A DNA stretch of 64,000 nt from Tabrizicola aquatica. Its GTDB lineage: Bacteria; Pseudomonadota; Alphaproteobacteria; Rhodobacterales; Rhodobacteraceae. Location of the stretch: positions 1,178,001-1,242,000 of the forward strand of contig NZ_PJON01000001.1 of the NCBI RefSeq assembly GCF_002900975.1, given 5' to 3'. The notes under the pieces were generated by a model. That model was given only the letters and a program-made list of their open reading frames with translations, was not told where the DNA came from and did no database searches. The first letter of the stretch is position 1. Each line of letters opens with the position of its first letter. Of this stretch, positions 33,154 to 43,959 are shown in pieces. The translations under genes were made by a program, and so were the position numbers.

Positions 33154-34560
33154 TCAAAGTCGGTAGGCGGCTTTCGCCAGCCCGTGGGCCAGCAATGGGG
33201 CCAGCGTGAACGCCTCCTCGCGGTCAAGCCGGCCGGTGGTGACAAGGTCGGCCAGCCAGGCGCAGTCCACCCGGCGGGCCATGTCGTGCCGCGCCGGGAT
33301 CGACAGGAAGGCGCGGGTATCGTCGTTGAAGCCGGCGGTGTTGTAGAAGCCCGCCGTCTCGGTCGTCATCTCGCGGTAACGGCGCATCCCTTCCGGGCTG
33401 TCGTGGAACCACCAGGCGGGGCCGAGTTTCAATGCCGGATAGACGCCCGCCAGGGGCGCAAGTTCGCGGGCATAGGCGGTTTCATCCAGCGTGAAGAGGA
33501 TGATCGTCAGCCCCGACTCCATCCCCACGGCGTTCAGAAGCGGGCGCAGGGCGGCGACGTAATCGGTGCGGCCCGGGATGTCGAAGCCCTTGTCCCGACC
33601 GAATTGCCCAAGGATTCCCGCATGATGGTTGCGCCGGCTACCGGGATGCAGTTGCAGGACAAGGCCGTCCTCCAGGCTCATCCTGGCCATTTCGGTCAGC
33701 ATCTGGCCGCGGAAGGCGTCGGCCTCCTCGGCCGTGGCCTGGCCGGTGCGCACACGGGCAAACAGCACCTCGGCCGCGCCGGGCGACAGGTCCTCGGTCC
33801 GGGCGGTGGCGTGGCCGTGGTCGGTGGCGGTGGCGCCCATCGTCTTGAAGAAGGCCCGCCGCGCGCGGTGGGCGGCAAGATAGCCCTGCCAACTGGCGGT
33901 ATCCTCGCCCGTGATCTCGGCCAGGCGGGCCAGGTTGGCGGCGAAACCGGGGAAATCCGGGTCCACCACGGCATCGGGCCGATAGGTCGGCACCACCCTG
34001 CCCGTCCAGCCCGAGGCGCGGATCGCGGCATGGTGGCCTAGGTCGTCCAGCGCGGAATCGGTGGTGGCAAGGACCTCGATATTGAACCGCTCGTACAGCG
34101 CGCGGGGCCGGAACTCCGGGGTCCGCAGGGCCGCGTCGATCCGGTCGTAGTAATCATCCGCATTGGCCGCCGACAGGCGCTGGTCGAAGCCGAAGATCGT
34201 CTGGAACGCGTGGTCCAGCCACATCCGCGACGGCGTGCCGGCGAAAAGGTGATAGTGCGCCGCGAACAGCCGCCAGATCTTGCGCCCGTCGGTTTCGACC
34301 GGCCCGCCATCGGCACGCGGCACCCCAAGGTCGGTCAGCGCCACGCCTTGCGACGCCAGCATCCGAAAGACGTAGTGATCGGGCGTGACAAACAGCTGCG
34401 CCGGGTCCGGGAAGGCCGCATCGCCCGCGAACCAGGCCGGATCGGTATGGCCATGCGGGCTGACGATGGGCAGGTCCTGCACCGCATCATACAGCGCACG
34501 CGCCAGATCGCGGGACGCGGGATCGGCCGGAAACAGTCGGTCTGGATGCAGGATCGGCAA
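33154..34560 (-). CDS. uxaC: Glucuronate/galacturonate isomerase
   Basis: 468 residues, full-length UxaC of the amidohydrolase superfamily: [12 protein letters not shown] (metal His pair), [39 protein letters not shown] and [16 protein letters not shown]. It turns glucuronate into fructuronate, or galacturonate into tagaturonate. The start codon is TTG at 34560: GGAGG lies seven bases before it and no ATG is available upstream in frame. It diverges from the gntR-kdgK unit and begins the uxaC-TRAP-kdgF-kduI-kduD-uxuB-uxuA run. No UxaB/UxaA is seen, so the glucuronate branch (UxuB, UxuA) is the one present here. Confidence 0.94.
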   Translation of the reverse strand: MPILHPDRLFPADPASRDLARALYDAVQDLPIVSPHGHTDPAWFAGDAAFPDPAQLFVTPDHYVFRMLASQGVALTDLGVPRADGGPVETDGRKIWRLFAAHYHLFAGTPSRMWLDHAFQTIFGFDQRLSAANADDYYDRIDAALRTPEFRPRALYERFNIEVLATTDSALDDLGHHAAIRASGWTGRVVPTYRPDAVVDPDFPGFAANLARLAEITGEDTASWQGYLAAHRARRAFFKTMGATATDHGHATARTEDLSPGAAEVLFARVRTGQATAEEADAFRGQMLTEMARMSLEDGLVLQLHPGSRRNHHAGILGQFGRDKGFDIPGRTDYVAALRPLLNAVGMESGLTIILFTLDETAYARELAPLAGVYPALKLGPAWWFHDSPEGMRRYREMTTETAGFYNTAGFNDDTRAFLSIPARHDMARRVDCAWLADLVTTGRLDREEAFTLAPLLAHGLAKAAYRL

Positions 34561-34620
34561 CTGACACCCTCCCCCTGGCGCAGTCTGGAATGCGAGTCAC
34601 CTTGGGAGAACTTTTTCGAC

Positions 34621-34634
34621 TAGTCAACTAATAT
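34621..34634. promoter_or_regulatory. Candidate GntR operator and promoter between uxaC and gntR
   Basis: TAGT-CA-ACTA (34621-34630) is a short palindrome in an AT-rich patch of an otherwise GC-rich divergent region. TAATAT (34629-34634) overlaps it and could be a -10. The half-sites suit FadR-type GntR proteins. Confidence 0.4.
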
Positions 34635-34694
34635 TCCAGTTGCCGCCCGCCCGGCCCCCGATTAGGTTGACCCCAGGAACAGGGGAGATGTGCG

Positions 34695-35393
34695 ATGCCG
34701 GGCAATGACGCGCTCAGCGTGCTGGAGCCGATCCAGCGGCCCTCGATCGCCGATTCCGTCTTTGACGAGTTGCACCGCCAGATCCTGCGGCTGGAACTGC
34801 CGCCCGGCACCAAGCTGTCGGAATTCGACGTGGCCCGCGCGCTTGGCGTGTCGCGACAGCCGGTGCGCGATGCCTTCTACCGGCTGTCGAAGCTGGGCTT
34901 CCTGACCATCCGCCCACAGCGCGCCACCACCGTCTCGGCCATCTCGGAGCGCGCGGTGCTGCAGGCCCGCTTCATCCGCATGGCGATCGAGCTGGAGACC
35001 GCCCGCGTCGCCTGCCAGACCCTGACCGAGGCGGATTTCCTGGCGATGGAGGCGATCCTGGCCCAGCAGGAACGCGCCGTGGCCGCCCGCGATCCCGCCG
35101 CCTTCCACGATCTGGACGACCAGTTCCACCGCGAGATCTGTGAACGCGCCGGCGCGGGCTTTGCCTGGGAAACCGCGCGCGAGATGAAGTCGCACATGGA
35201 CCGCGTGCGCTATCTGTCGCTGTCCTTCGCCTCGGAACGCGCCTTCCTTGAACACAAGGATATCCTGGCCGCGATCCGCGCCCGCGACCCGGACCGCGCG
35301 GCGCAGATGGTGCGGCTGCACCTGTCGCGCATCCTGGACCAGATCGTCCGCATCCGCGCCGAGAACGCCGCCTATTTCGCCGACGAGGGCTGA
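34695..35393 (+). CDS. GntR-family transcriptional regulator (FCD), probable uronate-operon regulator
   Basis: 232 residues: GntR HTH (about 17-80, SEFDVARALGVSRQPVRDAFYRLSKLGFLTIRPQRATTV) and FCD effector domain with DLDDQFHREICERAG holding metal-ligand-like Asp and His. AGGGGAG precedes ATG 34695. It diverges from uxaC and is joined directly to kdgK, so control of this uronate locus is the natural inference; a UxuR/ExuR-like role with a uronate or KDG effector would fit. Confidence 0.88.
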   Translation: MPGNDALSVLEPIQRPSIADSVFDELHRQILRLELPPGTKLSEFDVARALGVSRQPVRDAFYRLSKLGFLTIRPQRATTVSAISERAVLQARFIRMAIELETARVACQTLTEADFLAMEAILAQQERAVAARDPAAFHDLDDQFHREICERAGAGFAWETAREMKSHMDRVRYLSLSFASERAFLEHKDILAAIRARDPDRAAQMVRLHLSRILDQIVRIRAENAAYFADEG

Positions 35394-36296
35394 ATGACCC
35401 GCATCGTCAGCATCGGCGAATGCATGGTGGAACTTGCCCCCGCAGGCGATGGCCACTTTGCGCTGGGCTATGCCGGGGATACGTTCAACACCGCCTGGTA
35501 TCTGCGCCGCCTGCTGCCGGCGGATGTGGCGGTCGATTACCTCTCGGCGGTGGGCCAGGATGCGGTGTCGGACCGGATGCTGGGGTTCATGGCCGCCGAA
35601 TGGATCGGGACCGCGCATGTCCGCCGGGTGCCAGGGCGCAGCGTGGGGCTCTACCTGATCCAGGTGGACAAGGGCGAACGCAGCTTTGCCTATTGGCGGT
35701 CCACCTCTGCCGCGCGGGGCCTGGCAGATGATCCGGCCGCGCTGGCGGCGGGGCTTTCGGGGGTGCGGCTGGCCTATCTGTCGGGCATCACCCTTGCCAT
35801 CCTGGCACCCGACGCGCGGTCCACGCTTCTTTCCGCCCTGCGCATGGCGCGGGCCGCGGGAACCGTCGTGGCCTTCGATCCGAACATCCGCCCCGCGCTT
35901 TGGCCCGACGCCAACCAGATGCGGGACGCCCTGACCGAAGGTGCGGGCCTTGCCGACATCACCCTGCCCTCGTTCGAGGATGAGGCCCGGCACTTCGGCG
36001 ACCCCACGCCGCAAGCCACGGCCGAACGCTATGCCGCGCTTGGAGCAGGGCTGGTCGTGGTCAAGGATGCGTCCCGGCCCGTGCTGGCCTTGCAGGCGGG
36101 GACGCTGACACATCATCCCCTGCCCGCGCCGGTCGCGGCCCCCGTCGACACCACCGCCGCCGGCGACAGCTTCAACGCGGGCCTCCTGTCCGGCTGGCTG
36201 GACGGCGCCCCGCTGGCCCAGGCGGTGGCGGCAGGCGCCAGCCTTGCAGCAAGGGTCATCGCCGCCCCAGGCGCGCTGGTGCGCACGGCGGTCTAG
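35394..36296 (+). CDS. kdgK: 2-keto-3-deoxygluconate kinase (PfkB family)
   Basis: 300 residues, ribokinase fold. The start ISIGECMVELA-like (IVSIGECMVELAPAG) and the C-terminal DTTAAGDSFNAG with catalytic D258 are KdgK hallmarks; FDPNIRPALW lies between them. It phosphorylates KDG to KDPG in the cytosol. Its ATG directly follows the gntR stop. The KDPG aldolase needed next is not in the window. The stop TAG shares the palindromic CTAG with the stop of the convergent DUF2383 gene. Confidence 0.93.
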   Translation: MTRIVSIGECMVELAPAGDGHFALGYAGDTFNTAWYLRRLLPADVAVDYLSAVGQDAVSDRMLGFMAAEWIGTAHVRRVPGRSVGLYLIQVDKGERSFAYWRSTSAARGLADDPAALAAGLSGVRLAYLSGITLAILAPDARSTLLSALRMARAAGTVVAFDPNIRPALWPDANQMRDALTEGAGLADITLPSFEDEARHFGDPTPQATAERYAALGAGLVVVKDASRPVLALQAGTLTHHPLPAPVAAPVDTTAAGDSFNAGLLSGWLDGAPLAQAVAAGASLAARVIAAPGALVRTAV

Positions 36297-36734
36297 TCCA
36301 GATCCCGCGTTTCGGCCAACAGCGCCTCCAACTCGGTGCGCAGGTTGGCGATCGAGGATTTGACCACCGGGAACGGCACGCCGCTTTCGGCATCGCGGTA
36401 GGCGGCCAGGACGTGATCCTCGCCGTTGCGGACCTGATCCATCACGTCCTCGTCGATCTCGTCAAAGAAGGCGCGGGCGGTGACCACCAGACGGTTCACG
36501 CTCGCCATGAAGGTCCCGTCATCGTCCGGCGTGCGGCCATGCTGCTGCAAAAGCGTCGACAGCGCCGCCGCATGGGCCCGGTGCAGATCGCGGAACCGCG
36601 CCGCGGTGGCGCGGAACTGGGGTTCGGCCTTGTCCACCATGACCTCGAACCCCGCCAACGCATCGACCGTGCGGGTATGGGCCAAGGCCAGACTGTCCAG
36701 CGCGGCGTCGTCCATCGTCTGAAGGGGGGTAGGA

Positions 36735-36745
<11 letters not shown>
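36293..36745 (-). CDS. DUF2383 four-helix-bundle protein (PA2169 family)
   Basis: 150 residues, fully helical and acidic, with the DUF2383 pattern: DALAGFEVMVDKAEPQF, FRDLHRAHAAALSTLLQQHG, SVNRLVVTARAFF and EDHVLAAYRDAE. Members are ferritin-like bundles of unknown role, often near stress or storage genes. An AAGGAG site lies eight bases before ATG 36745. It overlaps the end of glgX by 11 bases, so it is probably cotranscribed with glgC-glgX. No biochemical function is known. Confidence 0.75.
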
Positions 36746-38837
<2,092 letters not shown>

Positions 38838-38839
38838 GG

Positions 38840-40060
38840 TCAGCGGCTCCGCGCCAAGGTGGGTCGGCCCGGCAGAAGCACCGGCCCCGGTTGCAGCAGG
38901 GCGCGGCGGGCCAGCATCTGCGGCGTGACCAGGACCGTGCCATCCGGCGTTACCCGGAACCACAGCGCGTCCTCCTGCGGGTCGTGGCCCACGGCCAGCC
39001 CGTCCGGCAGGCGGGTGCCCGGCGCCAGGATCACGCCGCGCAAGCGACAGTCCTCGCCCACCCGCGCGCCAGGCATCAGGACAGAGTCCACAACCTCGGT
39101 CCGGTCCTGCAACGCGGGCGCCAGGGGCACAACCGCACCCGCGTCGTCCAGCGCGGCACTGGCCTCGCGCAGCGCAGGCACCAGCCGCGCAGCCGGAACC
39201 GGAGGAACCGATGGCAGCGGACAGGGCACTGCGCCGTCAAAGGCCAACCAGGTTGCCCGGAACGCATCCAGCGTCCCCACGTCGCGCCAGAAGAACGCCC
39301 CGCCATCCGGCGCCGTGCCGCGCACAACCTGCACCTCGCCCTCGGCCACGGCGGCGGGCAGGATGTCATGGCCAAAGTCATGCGTGCTGACAGGATCGGC
39401 CGCATCGCGCCGCAGACGTTCGCGCAACCACCGCCAGTCAAAGACATAGATCCCCATCGACACCAGCGCCCGGTCCGGCTCTCCGTCGATGGCAGGTGGC
39501 CGCGCGGGCTTTTCCACAAAGCCGGTGACACGGCCATCGGCGCGGGCCTCGATGCAGCCGAAGGCGCGGGCCTCGGACAGGGGCACCACATCGGCGGCCA
39601 GGGTGACGGCCGCCCCCGCAGCCCGGTGGGCGGCGATCATCGGCTGGTAATCCATCGCATAGACGTGGTCGCCCGACAGCACGATCACCTCCCGCGGGGA
39701 CAGCGCATCGATCTCGGCCGCGTTCTTCCACACCGCATCCGCCGTCCCGGCATAGCACCGCTCGGCCATGCCGTGCCCCGAGGCCCGGCGCAGCCGCAGC
39801 CCGGTCCCGAACTCGGGCCGCCAGCAGCGGTTCAGATAATCCTCCAGCGGGTCGGCGCAGTACTGGGTGGCGACCAGCACCTCGGACAGGCCCGACCGGC
39901 GCAGGTTTTCCAGCGTGAAGTCCACGATCCGGTTCCGCCGCCCGAACGCCACCGCAGGCTTGGCCAGGTTGTCCGTCAACTCATGCAGCCGCGATCCCCG
40001 ACCGCCCGCCAGCAGAATCGCCACCGGAGTATTGGGCATCGCGCGACCAGCGACCGACAT
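38840..40060 (-). CDS. glgC: Glucose-1-phosphate adenylyltransferase
   Basis: 406 residues: nucleotidyltransferase domain starting ILLAGGRGSRLHELTDNLAKPAVAFGRRNRIVDF (effector and substrate sites), HGMAERCYAGTADAV, VLSGDHVYAMDY, FVEKP and a left-handed beta-helix tail. It makes ADP-glucose for glycogen synthesis. AGGAG lies seven bases before ATG 40060; the frame stays open to 40354 without support. The first part is canonical but the tail is somewhat short compared with about 420-430 residues in relatives. A stem-loop in the leader may affect expression. Confidence 0.93.
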   Translation of the reverse strand: MSVAGRAMPNTPVAILLAGGRGSRLHELTDNLAKPAVAFGRRNRIVDFTLENLRRSGLSEVLVATQYCADPLEDYLNRCWRPEFGTGLRLRRASGHGMAERCYAGTADAVWKNAAEIDALSPREVIVLSGDHVYAMDYQPMIAAHRAAGAAVTLAADVVPLSEARAFGCIEARADGRVTGFVEKPARPPAIDGEPDRALVSMGIYVFDWRWLRERLRRDAADPVSTHDFGHDILPAAVAEGEVQVVRGTAPDGGAFFWRDVGTLDAFRATWLAFDGAVPCPLPSVPPVPAARLVPALREASAALDDAGAVVPLAPALQDRTEVVDSVLMPGARVGEDCRLRGVILAPGTRLPDGLAVGHDPQEDALWFRVTPDGTVLVTPQMLARRALLQPGPVLLPGRPTLARSR

Positions 40061-40518
40061 GGGCGTTCTCCTGCTTCTTGAATGGATGTGTCCGGCCAGG
40101 GGCGGCCTGCAACCTTGCGGAGAGTGAACCCGCAAGACCTGCGAAAGGTTCCCGACCGGGTGCCGGAAACGCCGCGCCACCCGCGCGCCGGCGGCAAGAC
40201 GCCGACCGGCGCACGCCCCTCCCCCGACCGGGGCTGGCAGGGCGCGAAAAGCACTCGCGCACGGGTTGCGTCTTGCGCCCCTGTCGCCCCGTGGCGCCCG
40301 TTGCCGGTTGACCGGGGCAATCGGGGCCGGGGCAAAGCGGCCACGGCGGCGCAACTTGTTGACGCGACCGTGAAAAAGGGGTGAAGCAGGCCAAGCCGCA
40401 GGCTATACTGCGGCCGAACGGATGACGGGCCACCCTGGGCGGTGGCAAGCTGTCCAATGGATCAAGGGTCCGCTGGGCCCGAGAAGCCCCTTGGACGGGC
40501 ACAGGAACGGAGGCGACA
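40061..40518. other. 458-base divergent intergenic region (glgC / PEPTP protein)
   Basis: No convincing gene. The glgC leader holds a stem-loop, CTTGCGG (40114-40120) with CCGCAAG (40130-40136) and a 9-base loop. TATACT at 40404-40409 could be a -10 for the plus-strand gene, about 110 bases ahead of its start. Short open frames here have Arg/Pro-rich translations with no recognisable family and look like by-products of GC-rich DNA. Confidence 0.5.
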
Positions 40519-42369
40519 TTGGTCGGCAGATTCATCCTTGGCGCGATTTTCGGTGGTGTCGTGGTGACGGGCGGCCTGGTGGTCGGGGCGGCGCTCTTCC
40601 CGCCGCGCGATACGGTCGCCAATGCCAATGCCAACCCCGAAGTCACCGCGCCCGAGCCGGTGGTGCAACCCGAACCCAAGGTCGAACTGGCCCAGGCCGA
40701 AGCGCCCGAGCCGACTCCGCTGCCCGAGCCTACGCCCCTGCCCGAGCCGACGCCTCTGCCCGAACCAACCCCGCCTCCCGAGCCGACTCCGGTTCCCGAA
40801 CCGACCCCCATTCCAGAACCGACCCCCATTCCAGAACCAACCCCGGTGCCTGAACCGACCCCCATCCCTCCGGCCGAAAGTTCCGTGGAAACGCCGGTGA
40901 CCGAACCTGCGGCCACCGCAGACAGCGAAGGCGTCACCCCGGTCGAGCCTGCGGCCGAAGGTTCAGCCGCAAGTGACCCGGCCCCGCAGACAGGGGCGGA
41001 TACGGCAACGCTGGCGCAGCCCGAAACCCTGATGCCCGTGCCGCCGAAGGAAATGGGCCAGGCACCGGCACTTGCGGACGCCACGCCCGAAATTGCGCCC
41101 TCAGACGCGGCGCCAGAGGCCGCTCCCGAAACGGCGCTGACCGAAACGCCCGTCGACGCGCCGGCCGAGACCGAGATTGCCCAGGCCTTGCCCGAACCCG
41201 TGCCTCCTGTCGAACCGCCGACCCCGGAACTGGCCCCGCAGCCACCCGTGGCCGAGACCCCGGTCGAGGCGCCCGTGGACGCCCCCGCCCAGCCCGAGTC
41301 GCTGCCGGTCGATCCCGAGGCCCCGGTGGAGGAAACTCCGGTAGAGGAGCCCCCCAGCGCCGAGACCCCTGACCCCGAGGCCCCTGATACCGGGACAGAC
41401 GCCCCCGACGCCCCCACGGATGAGACCCCCGAATCCGGCATGGTCCCGCTGCCCGAAGCGCCGGCCGACCGCCTGCCCGGCGCCGTCGCCAGCGAAATGC
41501 CGGGCACCCGGCCCGCCGGATTGCCGGGCACTGCGCCCGAGCCGGACAGCGCACTGGTCGTCCCGCCCGAACCGGCACCCGGCCTCTCTGGCGCAGCCGA
41601 AGGCGTCGTCGTCGGCCGCCTGCCGCGCATCGGCGCCACCCCCGAACCCGATCCCGCGACCGAGCCTGCGACTGCCGAGGTCGCACCAACCGACGACCGC
41701 CCGCTTGCACAATACGCCGCCGCGTTCGAGAATCCCGATGCCAAGCCGTTGGTGGCGATCGTCCTGATCGACAGTGGCGCGGCCGATCTGGACCGCGCGG
41801 GCCTTGCTGCCCTGCCCTTCCCGGTCAGCTTCGCGCTGGACCCGCTGGACCCGGCCACGCCCGAACGGGCCGCACTTTACCGCTCGGCGGGCAAGGAAGT
41901 GGTGATGCTGGCCACCGGCCTGCCCGAAGGGGCGCAAGCCTCGGATGTCGAGGTCGCCTTCCAGTCGATGGCGCAGAACCTGCCCGAGGCGGTGGCCGTG
42001 ATGGAGCTTGCCGCGCCGGTGTTCCAGAACAACCGGCCCCTGGCCAGCCTGGTGGTGCCGGTCATCCAGGGCCAGGGTCGCGGACTGGTCACATGGGACG
42101 CGGGCCTGAACGCCGCCGACCAGGTCGCCCGGCGCGAGGATGTGCCTGCCGCCACGCTGTTCCGCGATCTGGCCGCCGGCGGGACCGACCGCTTTGCCCT
42201 GCGCCGCTCGCTGGAGCGGGTGGTGTTCAAGGCCGGCCAGGAGGGCCGCGTCGCGGTGGCGGCCGCCGCCACGCCCGAACTGGTGGCGGGCCTGCTGGAA
42301 TGGACGATCGAAGGGCGCGGTGCGACCGTTGCCCTGGCTCCGGTCACCGCAGTCCTGACGGTGGAATGA
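40519..42369 (+). CDS. PEPTP-repeat protein with C-terminal divergent polysaccharide deacetylase domain
   Basis: 616 residues. A membrane segment (about 5-27, RFILGAIFGGVVVTGGLVVG) anchors it; residues 63-117 are PEPTPx repeats and the rest up to about 395 is acidic, Pro/Ala/Glu-rich and probably extended across the periplasm. Residues about 400-616 are a divergent polysaccharide deacetylase domain (YibQ-like): KPLVAIVLIDSGAADLDRAGLAALPFPVSFALDP, GKEVVMLATGLPEGA. No canonical deacetylase metal triad is obvious. The start is TTG 40519, placed by GGAGG six bases upstream; no ATG or GTG in the right frame is available. In many bacteria the domain is encoded with envelope-division genes (EnvC, CtpA); here it stands alone. 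Confidence 0.8.
   Translation: MVGRFILGAIFGGVVVTGGLVVGAALFPPRDTVANANANPEVTAPEPVVQPEPKVELAQAEAPEPTPLPEPTPLPEPTPLPEPTPPPEPTPVPEPTPIPEPTPIPEPTPVPEPTPIPPAESSVETPVTEPAATADSEGVTPVEPAAEGSAASDPAPQTGADTATLAQPETLMPVPPKEMGQAPALADATPEIAPSDAAPEAAPETALTETPVDAPAETEIAQALPEPVPPVEPPTPELAPQPPVAETPVEAPVDAPAQPESLPVDPEAPVEETPVEEPPSAETPDPEAPDTGTDAPDAPTDETPESGMVPLPEAPADRLPGAVASEMPGTRPAGLPGTAPEPDSALVVPPEPAPGLSGAAEGVVVGRLPRIGATPEPDPATEPATAEVAPTDDRPLAQYAAAFENPDAKPLVAIVLIDSGAADLDRAGLAALPFPVSFALDPLDPATPERAALYRSAGKEVVMLATGLPEGAQASDVEVAFQSMAQNLPEAVAVMELAAPVFQNNRPLASLVVPVIQGQGRGLVTWDAGLNAADQVARREDVPAATLFRDLAAGGTDRFALRRSLERVVFKAGQEGRVAVAAAATPELVAGLLEWTIEGRGATVALAPVTAVLTVE
40705..40869 (+). repeat. 18-base in-frame repeat encoding PEPTPx
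   Basis: About nine tandem units of six codons (PEPTPL, PEPTPP, PEPTPV, PEPTPI) with drifted third bases. It is rigid proline-rich spacer sequence in the style of TonB, and a likely site of length variation between strains. Confidence 0.8.
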
Positions 42370-42375
42370 CGCAAA

Positions 42376-42441
42376 GGCGCGGCGGCGGGGTCAACCCTCG
42401 CCGCGCCTCACCGGGATCCCCGATTTTTCGCAGGAAAATCG
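42376..42441. terminator. Two hairpins between convergent deacetylase-domain gene and trpE
   Basis: Stem 1: GGCGCGGCG (42376-42384) with CGCCGCGCC (42399-42407). Stem 2: CGATTTT (42421-42427) with AAAATCG (42435-42441) around TCGCAGG. Lying between two gene ends, they probably terminate both transcripts. Confidence 0.55.
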
Positions 42442-42450
42442 TCGCCGGGG

Positions 42451-43959
42451 CTACAGGTTACCGCGCCCGGCGAAGCGACCCGCATCCTCGGCCGCGCGGC
42501 GCAAGGCGTTGGATTTGTTGACGGTTTCCTGATACTCCGCCTCGGGGTCGCTGTCATAGACCACGCCCCCGCCGGCCTGGATATACAGCGTCTCGTCCTT
42601 CAAGACCGCCGTCCGCAGCGCGATGCAGAAATCCATCTCGCCATTGGCCGCGAAATACCCGACGCCGCCGCCATAGATCCCGCGCTTTTCCGGTTCCAGC
42701 TCGTCGATGATCTCCATCGCCCGCACCTTCGGCGCGCCCGACACGGTGCCCGCAGGAAGCCCCGCTAGCAGCGCCGACAGCGCATCCTCGCCGTCAGCAA
42801 TCTCGCCCACCACGTTCGACACGATATGCATGACGTGGCTGTAGCGTTCGATGATGAAGGTCTCGGTCGGGCGCACGGTGCCGACCTTGGCGACCCGGCC
42901 CACGTCGTTGCGGCCCAGGTCCAGAAGCATCAGATGCTCCGCCCGTTCCTTGGGATCGGCCAAGAGGTCCAGCTCCAGCGCCTTGTCCTCTTCCACCGTC
43001 GCCCCCCGCTTTCGCGTTCCGGCGATGGGGCGCACCGTCACCTCGCCGTCGCGCAGCCGCACCAGGATTTCAGGGCTGGCGCCGACGACCTGAAAGCCGC
43101 CGAAGTTGAAGAAGAACATGAAGGGCGACGGGTTCGTCCGCCGCAACGACCGATACAGCGCAAAGGGCGGCAGCTTGAAGTCCATCGCCCAGCGCTGGCT
43201 TGGCACCACCTGAAAGATGTCTCCGGCCCGGATATACTCCTTGGCCTTCTCGACCGCGGCCTTATAGCCGTCATGCGTGAAGTTCGACCGCGGCGCCCCC
43301 GCCACCGCCGCATCCCCCAAATCGCGCGCCGCCGAGGGCGTCCGGTCCAGATCGCGCAGCGCGTCCATCACCCGCTCTGCCGCTTGCGCATAGGCCGCCC
43401 GGGCCGTCAGACCCGAGGCGACCCAGGCCGGCGAGACGACGGCCACATCGCCCTTCACCCCGTCCAGCACCGCGATGACCGAAGGCCGCATCAGCACCGC
43501 ATCCGGCACGCCCAGTGGGTCGGGGTTCACGTCCGGCAGATGCTCCACCAGCCGGATCATGTCATAGCCAAGATAGCCGAACAGCCCGGCGGACACCGCT
43601 GGCAGCCCCTCGGGCATGTCGATGCGGCATTCGGCGATCAGGGCGCGCAACGTCTCCAGCGGATGGCCCGGCAGGTCGGTGAAGGCCTGCGCGTCAAAGC
43701 GCGCCTCGCGGTTGATGCGGCTGGTCTCGCCCCGGCACTGCCAGATCAGGTCCGGCTTCATCCCGACGATGGAGTAGCGGCCCCGAACCTCGCCCCCCGT
43801 GACCGATTCCAGCATGAACGTGTCGGCGCGCGCATCGCCCAGCTTCAGCATCAGACTGACGGGCGTATCCAGGTCCGCCGCCAGACGGGCCCAGACGATC
43901 TGGTTGCAGCCTTGGTTCCAGGCGGCCTCGAACTCGGCAAAGGTGGGCGACAGTTGCAT
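42451..43959 (-). CDS. trpE: Anthranilate synthase component I
   Basis: 502 residues, chorismate-binding family. SLMLKLGDARADTFMLESVTGGE contains the N-terminal feedback-site region (LLES-type motif); the C-terminal catalytic part has PFMFFFNFGGFQVVGASPEILV, RPIAGTRKRG, DLGRNDVGRVA, LPAGTVSGAPKVRAMEI and IQAGGGVVYDSDPEAEYQET. It makes anthranilate from chorismate with ammonia supplied by TrpG, encoded 14 kb away at 57750. ATG 43959 overlaps the foldase stop by one base. Confidence 0.96.
   Translation of the reverse strand: MQLSPTFAEFEAAWNQGCNQIVWARLAADLDTPVSLMLKLGDARADTFMLESVTGGEVRGRYSIVGMKPDLIWQCRGETSRINREARFDAQAFTDLPGHPLETLRALIAECRIDMPEGLPAVSAGLFGYLGYDMIRLVEHLPDVNPDPLGVPDAVLMRPSVIAVLDGVKGDVAVVSPAWVASGLTARAAYAQAAERVMDALRDLDRTPSAARDLGDAAVAGAPRSNFTHDGYKAAVEKAKEYIRAGDIFQVVPSQRWAMDFKLPPFALYRSLRRTNPSPFMFFFNFGGFQVVGASPEILVRLRDGEVTVRPIAGTRKRGATVEEDKALELDLLADPKERAEHLMLLDLGRNDVGRVAKVGTVRPTETFIIERYSHVMHIVSNVVGEIADGEDALSALLAGLPAGTVSGAPKVRAMEIIDELEPEKRGIYGGGVGYFAANGEMDFCIALRTAVLKDETLYIQAGGGVVYDSDPEAEYQETVNKSNALRRAAEDAGRFAGRGNL

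Noticed and set aside
40082-40384. Small gene (about 100 codons) in the glgC divergent region
   Set aside because: Arg/Pro-rich translation, no ribosome site, and it overlaps the glgC leader stem-loop.
40705-40869. Tandem repeat as a CRISPR or satellite
   Set aside because: The 18-base units stay in frame and encode PEPTPx in a continuous protein.
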